Made by a program: the position numbers and the translations under genes. The notes below the pieces were generated by a model, which saw only the letters and a list, made by a program, of their open reading frames with translations, searched no databases and had not been told where the DNA came from. From NCBI GenBank assembly GCA_039619475.1, contig CM077116.1, forward strand, positions 384,362,760 through 384,426,759: a stretch of DNA of 64,000 nucleotides. Reading direction: 5' to 3'. The first letter of the stretch is position 1. Each line of letters starts with the position of its first letter. Positions 46,946 to 55,112 of the stretch are shown one piece after another. The DNA is from Icerya purchasi. Its lineage: Eukaryota; Arthropoda; Insecta; Hemiptera; Monophlebidae.

Positions 46946-48239
46946 TTGATTAGGCGAGATCTTATCGTTGGGAAAATTCCACCAAACGAGTAATTTTAAA
47001 AGAGAGGCGATCAATGTTTATTTTACGATAAAAACAAATTCAAAATTCATAAGCTAGAAATATTATTATAAATCATCATATTCTTAAGAGGTTCTTGCAA
47101 ATTTTCAGAAAAAACTAAAATTTAATCAAAATACACAAGTCGCGTTAATTTGTCATTATTTCATTTGGAAATTTTTATTTCGGGTTTAATAGTGATAATA
47201 CAATTCGGCTATTTACCATGATCAAATAAATTCGTTTACGATATTTATATGGCAAATTTAAATATTACGTAAAGTAAAATCAAAATTGAAAAATGGGATA
47301 CCGTAGGCGAGTTCAAAATAATGTGAGCAAGGCTCACTCACCAGGCACCAAAAATGAAGGTCGGAGAATATGTCTGCTCTGTCTGTTTGTGCGCGTTCAT
47401 CTCACGAACTACCGAACCGATTTTGTTCCGGTTTTCACCGGAGTGGATAGACTGATTTCTGTAGAAGGTTTTGGTGTACAATTTATCAGTTTCCAGTGTG
47501 ATTTAGCTGACCTATGGGAATTTTTTTCGATAAAATTAGGAGAAATAGAAGTGTACATACTCGACAAAATGAAAAAGTACCATGATCGATATTTTAAACA
47601 AGGTGATTAGTAAACATGAATTATAACAATTTAAATGAAATGCTAGATAACATTTTGATTAATTTCTGGTGCAAGTAAAAACATTGACATCATCCGTCTC
47701 ATCTCGTTCATTACTTAAATCGTAAACTTCTACGACAGAATCTAAACACACAGGCTGCGCTCCTACTCTAGCTAATGTGTCTATATATAGGAAAATAAAG
47801 AACCATGCAACAGAATTTTTAAAAGTTGTACTGGAAATCTGATTTATATTCAAATTTTAAATCATTTCCTAACTATTATGGTTTACTGTTGTGGAGTAAT
47901 AAATCAATAAATCAATTTTATAAAATTCTCAACGCAGAGGTTGGAAAACACATAACAAAGCGCGGGCATATGGGTACATATGTTCTCTTAAATATGTAAT
48001 TATGAGAAATTATCGTTGATTAACTAGTAAACGATTTATGTATTCTATGCGTGTATGGTAAAGAAGAAGAGAGAACTATGTGTCAGAATTGATTTTATGT
48101 ATTTTTAAAGTGAGGGCTGTGTGTGCCTTTTTTGGTTAAAACAAAGGTCATCGAAAGACCAGGAATCTATTATTGAACGTAAGGTCCGCTTTTTTCTTGT
48201 ACGGTGACAGACATGTTTCCGAGAACGAGAAAAAATCTT

Positions 48240-48420
48240 TACACAAATATGCTGATTAAAATACCACGAAAAAAAAAAAAAAGCATATCAAAATTACTCG
48301 CATTTTAAGAAAACAGTCGGGTAAGTATGTGGATAGTGTATAAAATAAGTGAATGTTACAAGGTGGATGGGATAATGAAAAAATAATAAAAAAAAAAAAA
48401 ATTAGTAATAAAAGCAATGG
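48240..48420 (+). repeat. Diverged direct repeat, unit 1 (partner 49165-49320)
   Basis: GCTGATTAAAAT, an A run, TCGGGTAAGT and AAATAAGTGAATGTTACAAGG here correspond in order to GCTGATTGGCTA, an A run, GGTGAAGTTAGC and AAATAAGTGAATGATACGAGG at 49165-49320. The pair flanks the perfect palindrome. Confidence 0.5.
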
Positions 48421-48785
48421 AACTTTTGGAAATGATAACCAATTTCTTTTCTATTAAATATTTCGGCAAAAAAGGGTATAAATCTTCAGTTTAAGTCGCG
48501 AGAAACAGCTTTGAAATATAAACATAGTGCCGAATTAATATAGGATCTTATGAATTAGTAAAAACGTTGCATTATAACTAAATAATTGTTTATAATTATA
48601 TTTCTTAATTTTTTAGAATATTTGTATACGCAGTTTAGTATAACTACCCTATTTATATTAGTAATGTTCCATAAAAAAAATAGATTTCATTACAATATTT
48701 TAAACACTTATATTACGGAGAGATTATTAAGAGCAATAAGAATTTCAATTGTAGTTACAGGGGAAGCAGGAGTATTATTGACATT

Positions 48786-49002
48786 AGTAAGTTATAACAA
48801 ATATAAATATAAACAAACAAATTTAAGAATAAAATGATTGCTTACTTAGAAACGTTTTCGGGTATAACCCATCAACAGCTAAAAACACAACATTGAGTTG
48901 TGTTTTTAGCTGTTGATGGGTTATACCCGAAAACGTTTCTAAGTAAGCAATCATTTTATTCTTAAATTTGTTTGTTTATATTTATATTTGTTATAACTTA
49001 CT
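48786..49002. repeat. Perfect 106-bp inverted repeat, 5-nt spacer
   Basis: Left arm 48786-48891, spacer ATTGA (48892-48896), right arm 48897-49002. I compared the arms base by base and found no mismatch. Outer ends are AGTAAGTTATAAC / GTTATAACTTACT; inner ends are AGCTAAAAACACAAC / GTTGTGTTTTTAGCT. No coding sequence. It could be a recent inverted duplication, a hairpin-forming element, or a sequencing or assembly fold-back. Confidence 0.95.
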
Positions 49003-49486
49003 ATATTCTATATTTAATAAACAGAATGTTAAAAGATTCTTTGTTATTGACATTTTGAAATCTGAAATCCTCGACAAGTATTGTGGTTTGCTGCTGTATA
49101 ATGTGCGTTAATTTAGTTTTAATAATTATATTGGTAATATTGCCAAAGAAGAAGAAAACTCAAAAAGGAAATAAATCTTTAGCAAAAATATAGAGCTGAT
49201 TGGCTAAAAAAAAAAAGGGGGAAAATGAATTCACGGGTGAAGTTAGCGGACGATTAAGTGAACAGTTTATGAAATAAGTGAATGATACGAGGAAAATGAC
49301 AGATAAGAAATAAACACAGTTGACTCTAATGATTATTTTGGGGAAAAAATGAAGATTTAAAAAAATATATTTACCATAATATGAATAAATTCTACCAAAA
49401 AAAAAATTTGTTTTTTATTAGTTTCTACGTGCAGATTTAAATGAATATTAATACGGGCGAAGCCATGGGTAAAACAGCCAGTACTA

Positions 49487-50171
49487 TGGTGTACATAACA
49501 TCGATCCCAAAATTCTATAAAAAGCTTCTTTTTTTTTGATACTTTTATTACTACAAACCAATGAAAACTAAAACTGTATACACACGGAAGACGTAGCTGT
49601 GGAAATGTGTTCGAGATGATTGTTCCATCATCAGCCCCAAACTGGATGGATGATATAGTTGTTTACTATTAGTTTAAACAAAAATATTATTAATTTATTT
49701 AAAAAACAGGACGTACAAAAGTTTTGTACAAACTTATCTGTGGTGTAATTTCCAACAAATGGTTGGGGTTTATTATGAACGTGGAATTCCATTGCTTCGG
49801 GTACTTTAAAATTGGGGAAACGACATGGATTACGGACCAAAAAATTTACGAATGATATTCGTAAAAATTTAGAATAAAATAACTGATACGTATCGGTATG
49901 AAATCTGAGAGTATACTGTATTTAATAATGCCTCGTAAGAAATATTTTAACAATAATCTGTCCCTGAACCGATTGTGATAAGACTAAAGTTGATGGATAA
50001 TTGAAATGCTGGTTCAAAAAGCGATAACTCAGCCCTAACTAAAATTCAGTATACAGCTTTTTTGCGAGACGAAAGAATCTGCTGCAAAGTAGAAATAATA
50101 TACCTGTAGAATCCTATAGGAGATAAAAGTACTTTAAAATAAACAATTATAAATATATACAGAAAAAAATT
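49487..50171. other. unassigned stretch
   Basis: No recognised domain. A minus frame at 49631-49840 is not assignable. Confidence 0.45.
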
Positions 50172-50438
50172 AAAAGTAAGCCCCATATATCCTTGATAAG
50201 GTATTATGAATTGTGAAATTAAGCTTTTCATAATGCATTAAGCCCAACCACACTAATGAGAGTAGGGGAACCCTTTCTCAAGGGATCCGCCTTTACTTTC
50301 TCTAATTTCTCTATTATCCAATTCAATTTCAAGCCAGGTAAAACTAGAAGTGACTTGGATCCGGAACGAGATAAGTCTCGCACCCGTGGTCTTTGATTTG
50401 GTAGCCAAGTACCTTAACCACTAGGTACCGCGCTGCCT
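50172..50438 (-). mobile_element. SINE copy 6, full length (reference copy)
   Basis: On the minus strand from 50438: a tRNA-like head with GCGCGGTACCTAGTGGTTAA (A-box region), TTGGCTACCAAATC and a B box decayed to GGGTGCGAGACTT. The body follows, with GTTCCGGATCC, CTCTCATTAGTGTGGTTGGG and AATTTCACAATTCATAATAC segments, and the end GGGGCTTACTTTTA. It is about 267 bp, transcribed presumably by RNA polymerase III. No protein is encoded, and a LINE partner for its tail is not identified. Confidence 0.85.
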
Positions 50439-50602
50439 ATTAATGATTCATATCATCAGTTTTGCACGATGTAACCTTTGTTAGTGAGAAACACGGGTTA
50501 CTAGATTTACTTCTACGTCACTAAACAATATCTACTTATTGGTATGAGAAATGTCGCGCAAAAAATACCATTTCTCGTAAACAATTTAGTTTTTGGGCAT
50601 AC

Positions 50603-50994
50603 TTTTTTTTTTCCTACCCTGCGCGCGCCAGCGGCCTTGACCCAACAACATGAAAAATTGAGAGTTATAACTAAATAGCCAAGCGGTGGTCAGAAATGGA
50701 AAAGACAAAGGACAGCAGCAATGGAATAACTGAAGGCAATGGGAAGGAAAGAATATAGGTAGCGTTAAAGGGAGTAGGAAGACCCAAAACTAAAAGTTGG
50801 ACGTAAACAAAGGAGCGCGTTCGTTAGAAAGTGCAGAACATTCGAATAGGATGTGATTTGAGTCACAAATACAAGAAGGCTCAGAAGCGTGAAGCGAGCA
50901 GAAAGGAGAAGGGGACAAAGCGAATCGAAAGCGAGAAGAGGGGAGTAGAGAATGATTGATTCTAAGCCTAATTAAGGAAACAACAGTGGAACGA

Positions 50995-50997
<3 letters not shown>
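50603..50997 (-). mobile_element. LINE-A 3' fragment, minus strand, with intact CxC motif
   Basis: The minus frame (real part about 50790-50997) reads LPSSRFRFALSPSPFCSLH, then SCICDSNHILFECSALSNER, the best preserved copy of the cysteine motif C-x-C-x(4)-H-x(4)-C. A frameshift follows; the rest of the C-terminus and a 3' UTR ending GGCGCGCGC, then an A-rich tail (plus-strand T run 50603-50612), complete the fragment. The apparent start codon at 51045-51047 lies in or beyond an adjacent TA repeat and is not the element's own. Confidence 0.8.

Positions 50998-51029
<32 letters not shown>
50998..51029. repeat. (TA)n microsatellite
   Basis: A pure TA run at the 5' truncation point of the LINE-A fragment, next to the satellite array. 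Confidence 0.95.
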
Positions 51030-51031
<2 letters not shown>

Positions 51032-51049
51032 CAAGAAAAACAATCATAC

Positions 51050-52020
51050 AGCCTGTTTTATAGTAGCTAGAGAGTTAATATTTTTTTTTTTTAATCAACG
51101 TATTTTCTTCGTGAGATCATAAAAAAATTATAAAACCCTCAAAATTTTAAAGTTAAAGGACCCAAATTTTGAAAAATATGAAAATTAAGTTTTAAGCAAA
51201 AAATTTTTAAAAGAATCCATATCCGGTTCTATATGAGTCGCAGTATTGATTATCTTTTTAACCTGCATACAAAGGTTTCTATAATACAGGAAAATAATAA
51301 AATTCGAAAAAATTTGATATTTAGGCAACAAAATTTGGGAAAAAATACGCCTAAAGCGGTAAGACTGAAAATTTATAAAAAGTCCACAGACCTTTCCATG
51401 GTAGCTGGAGGGACCCTCTTTTTTTTTTTTAATGATGTATTTTAATTGCTAGAATATAGGAACAATACGAAACCCCAAAAATTTTGAATCAAAGGGCCCA
51501 AATTTAGAAAAATGTGAAAATAAAGTTTTAAGAAAAAGATTTTCAAAAAATTCCACAGCTGGTTCTATGTGAGTTGCAGTTTTGATTTACTTTTTAACCT
51601 GCATAGTAAGGATACAGGGAAAATATAAACTTCGAAAAGTATTAATATTTAAGGACCAAAAATTAGAAAATTACACTCTTAAAGCGGTAATACTGGAAAC
51701 TAAAAAATAGTCCACAGCCTTTTCCATGGTAGCTGGAGGAGGATCATTATTTTTATAAAATGATGTATTTTAATCACTAGAATATAGGAAAAACACGAGA
51801 CTACAAAAATTTAAAAATCAAAGGGCTTAAATTTTGAAAAAGTGTGAAAATCAAGTTTTAAGCAAAAAGTTTTAAAAAAATTCTGTAGCCGGTTCTATGT
51901 GAGTTATGGTATTGGTTTTCTTTTTAATCTGCATACTATAGTCTCCAAAAAGAATTCTCACTTATGTTACCCTGCTAGCGGTTTCAGTTTTTCTGATATT
52001 TTAATCTAAATTTCACTTTT
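51050..52020 (+). repeat. Satellite-like array, about 330-bp period, nearly three units
   Basis: GTAGCT-based landmarks recur at 51063, 51401 and 51729, giving periods of 338 and 328 bp. Each unit then carries ATGATGTATTTTAATYNCTAG (or its diverged form in unit 1), a CAAAGGGCCCAAATTT-type block, GAAAATCAAGTTTTAAGCAAAA, GGTTCTATGTGAGTTGCAGT and TTTTAACCTGCATA. Unit 3 leaves the consensus after about 51945. Units 2 and 3 are closest to each other. No coding capacity. Confidence 0.85.
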
Positions 52021-52160
52021 TTAAGTGACGTATTGGTAGACTTCTTTTTTAAAAAAAAACCAAAAAAAAAACAAGTATATGTGAACGTTGCAGTCTTTAT
52101 GAAAATTTACAAAGTAATACAATTAAAAGTCCGAAGGAACGGGCCGCGAGACCAATTCCC

Positions 52161-52444
52161 TATATATATATATCATATATTAATTATTACGTAATTCCTA
52201 GGCCGGCCCCCATTAGATTTTGTAACGAAAAAATGTTCCAATTTTGTATAACGAAAGTTAAATGTTAAATGAAAACGTCATTCTTAATCATTGCCCCATT
52301 AGATATAGTATTTTTGTGATTGTTATTTATTTTTATGTCGATGCCGGTAAGAATGACGTAAATTTTGATAATTTTATACAAAGTATAGAAAAGAAAGAGA
52401 TAGAAATGTAAGCAAAAGAAGTCATGTGAGGCCAAAATGGCAGA

Positions 52445-52489
<45 letters not shown>
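52161..52489 (+). repeat. Dispersed repeat R3, copy 2, bounded by (TA)n
   Basis: Body 52174-52446 with TTAATTATTACGTAATTCCTAG, CCCATTAGA, TTCCAATTTTGTATAACG, ATTTTTGTGATTGTTATTTA, AGAAATGTAAGCAAAAGAAG and GTGAGGCCAAAATGG in the same order as copy 1. TA runs flank it at 52161-52173 and 52447-52489. It differs by an internal insertion of about 50 bp. Confidence 0.75.
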
Positions 52490-52490
<1 letters not shown>

Positions 52491-52492
<2 letters not shown>

Positions 52493-52660
52493 CATCATCA
52501 TCATCATCAACTCCCACTCGAAACCGAGTATGGGCTCTCCATAAATCATCCTCCATGTTTATGTCTCAGATGTGAGATTAGACCAATTCGATGGGCTGCT
52601 ATGAAAGTACACAACGGGCAAGCTAACTGTTGTCCTCCAGTCTTCATTTGCTGTACTTTC
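52491..52660 (-). mobile_element. Zinc-finger LINE (GAT-tail family), copy 2, 3' end only
   Basis: On the minus strand the fragment ends with a stem-loop (ACTCGGTTTCGAGT), then GGGAGTT and (GAT)n (plus-strand ATC repeats at 52491-52508). It aligns with copy 1 at 27985-28130. It is truncated upstream to about 170 bp. Confidence 0.8.
52546..52655 (-). pseudogene. C-terminal C2H2 zinc finger of the GAT-tail LINE
   Basis: Minus-strand reading gives GGQQLACPLCTF, then IAAHRIGLISHLRHKHGG and TGA (52546-52548). The pattern is C-x2-C-x12-H-x(2-4)-H, a complete C2H2 finger without break. It confirms that the broken finger of copy 1 is real. In this lineage the finger is at the protein's end; a nucleic-acid binding role is inferred. 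Confidence 0.8.
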
Positions 52661-52789
52661 GTATATAAGAATTAGTGAGATAATAGCAGAGTGTTTTTAG
52701 GAAGAGTAGGTAGAACAGGAGGGAATAAAGAGGTTAAGGAAAAACAGTGAGGAACGAAGAGGGGAACATTTACATGGGATAGTATTTCG

Positions 52790-53334
52790 GAGATGTAGCA
52801 GCGCAAGGTATGACACGGAAGTTGGAGCACAACCAACAACCATGCTGCCATTTCCGTCCGAACGAATTTTCCCAGTGGCAAGGCAAGCCAAGACGACTGG
52901 TTTGCACAAGACGGCACGATTTCTCGTAGGTTTAATATTACAGCCGCTCCTAACATGGAGTACAGACGCTGACCAGGTAGCCGCTCCAATAGAGGCAGAC
53001 GCTTCTGGGTTTGAGTTGCTGGTGAGGAGTCAGAATTTAAGGCTTTTACGGCGGCCTAGCCTCGCCGAAGGTGAGACAGTTTTAGGATTTTAGCAGACTT
53101 TTATGGGAAGTTCCTCAAGCTCCCTATCTGCATCCTCGTGTCCCATTGCCCTGTCACTACTGGACTCACCTACCTGAGGTTTTCCACCAGTAGCCGCTCT
53201 TGGTTCGCGACTGCTTATTGTTTATTCACAACTAGCCAACATATCTGTTGGTTTCTCCGCCATCCACCACCCGCGGACGCGCCCCGTTCCGGTAAGAGCT
53301 CCGGATCCATAGGGTGCAAGCACCCCCTGGGGGG

Positions 53335-53337
<3 letters not shown>
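52790..53337 (+). repeat. Dispersed repeat R4, copy 2
   Basis: Partner of 41695-42345 (blocks listed there), ending CACCCCCTGGGGGG directly against a TA microsatellite. The shared palindromic CCCC/GGGG end suggests the true 3' boundary of a retroelement. Confidence 0.65.
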
Positions 53338-53388
<51 letters not shown>

Positions 53389-53396
53389 GTAATATA
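53338..53396. repeat. (TA)n microsatellite
   Basis: Begins ATATATAAATATAAATATAT and continues as pure TA, attached to the end of R4 copy 2. Confidence 0.95.
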
Positions 53397-53594
53397 TATT
53401 CACAAAATAAACACTTTATGTAATTTTATTAGATTAGTCATTTCTTCTAAATATTTTCAACCTATTTTGGTTTTTTTTTTTTTTTTAATTCATTTGGAAA
53501 TCCGAAACAAGAAGAAATTTTCAATCTTTGAAACACCACTGCTTTATCAACTACAACATCCGCAGCTGATAAACTTATTTTTGTAAAAATTGTA

Positions 53595-53690
53595 ATAAAG
53601 ACAATCTCGGAGCTCGAATTTTGAACTCTGACCTGTTACGCCGAAAATGCTTTGCTTGGTCCACTAATGCAATCATTCCGTAACGTTGCA
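53595..53690 (-). other. Possible tRNA-like (SINE head) sequence
   Basis: The minus strand reads GATTGCATTAGTGGACCAAG (A-box-like) and, about 30 bases later, GGTCAGAGTTCAAAATTCGAG (loosely B-box-like). No acceptor stem pairs cleanly, so it is not a functional tRNA gene; it may be the head of a different SINE. Confidence 0.25.
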
Positions 53691-53699
53691 AAAAAATGT

Positions 53700-54930
53700 T
53701 AGTACAAAGTTAAACTGAAAACAGATCTTTCCATCGGTATATCACGTGTTCGGAAAAAAATCGTTTTTTTCAAAATTTGGAACTTCCAACGTTTATCAAT
53801 TCAGCTGTATTTTACTTTTAAAACGTTCTTTTATGTACATGTTTGAAATAAATTTTGGGTTTTTCAGCATTTTTACTCAAGGTTTTAAACACATACTCTT
53901 TTTCTTTTACCAGTAGTTTGTTTTTAAATTATGAAAGTGTTTCTGTTTTTTATTTAAAATATTAAGTTTCACTTTTAAACAGTTATCTAGCGGTGAGTTA
54001 TGAACTTTTTAAGGATAATTTTTGAGATAATTTTAAATTCCACATTGTATGTATATTTTTGACGGTTTTTTACATTTTTGCCATCTGGAGAAATCAATTA
54101 TCTTGAAGTTAGAAATTGTCTAAAAGAAAAGTGTAACTGTGATTTGTGTTCGGGTTTTGAATTTTATGTGTCATACCGTTCCTGAGGTATTGAATTTTAT
54201 TTGATATTTTTGTCGTTTCAAACCCATTATTATGATTTCGTATAAGTCTAGAAGATACTTCAAAACGAAAATAGATTAAAATTACTTAAGAGGAACGAAT
54301 AATCTAATAAAATTATGCGAAATATGTGTTTTGTAATTATATACATACATACGTATATATAAATTATTAACAAGAAACGATATTTTTTGTACGAAATTAT
54401 TAATAATATTAATGGATGATGTAGAAATAAATTTAGTAAGCCATGTTTCTTAGTAACACAGATGATAACGTTTAATGGATGAAATTTGAAAAACACCGCA
54501 GCTAATTCATAAAAAGGTCTAAATAAAAACCCCGGCTCGCTACCGGGGCGAAACGAATCACGCCGAAAAATTCCCTGTGGAATAGAGCCGGCCCGATTAC
54601 GAACAGCTTAATTTCATTATTGCGTCAAGAACATAATCTGTCGTCTTCGTACGGGGCATACCCAAGTTTCACAAAATTTTCAAAGTCAAACGTCAAATCT
54701 GATTTGTAACGGTTACGATATGATTAGTTACCTGGAGAGCATTTGTTATTTTTCTGTAAATTATTTGACGAACACAGAGACACATTTTTCAGGGACTTAA
54801 TTTCTTTGTCAGTTTTTCCTCCTTATAATATCCAGTATTTATTTTGCAGTGGGGAGCAGGCTTTGGTTGCCTTATTTAGATTCATTGCCGATTGCAACAT
54901 TTTAGTGTAAATGGCAGTTGTTTAGAGTTT
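53700..54930. other. unassigned stretch
   Basis: T-rich then mixed DNA with no recognised feature. Confidence 0.45.
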
Positions 54931-54934
54931 TTTT

Positions 54935-55112
54935 TTTTATTTTATCTATTTATTCATTTTTATTTTATTCTATTTATTTATTTATTTATTTATTTTATCT
55001 ATTTATTTATTTATTTATTTTATTTCATATGTTTGAAATGACGTTAGTTGTAGTTTGTTTAGATGTCAAGCCAAAATAAATAAACAAATAAAAAAAAAAA
55101 TATATATATATA
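54935..55112. repeat. (TTTA)n-rich simple sequence
   Basis: Many TATT/TTTA tetranucleotide units between about 54950 and 55025, then an A-rich and TA-rich patch at 55075-55112. Confidence 0.85.

Larger units (their letters stand above)
46880..49486 (+). mobile_element. Helitron-like non-autonomous tract
   Basis: Two signals support this. At 47371-47500 a CTGCTCTGTCTGTTTGTGCG, CGAACTACCGAACCGATTTT and GGTTTTCACC series resembles text I know from non-autonomous Helitrons. At 49457-49484 ACGGGCGAAGCCATGGGTAA, then AACAGCCAGT, resembles a Helitron 3' terminus (a GC hairpin, then near-CTAGT). No Rep/helicase sequence is present. The frame at 47293-47610 is repeat-derived and I do not call it a gene. 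Limits are uncertain. Confidence 0.45.

Noticed and set aside
47293..47610. 105-codon plus frame as a host gene
   Set aside because: The stretch matches text typical of non-autonomous Helitron-like repeats, and no protein domain is visible.
50172..50438. Functional tRNA gene in the SINE head
   Set aside because: The B box is altered, no clean acceptor stem is seen, and the sequence continues into a repeated SINE body.
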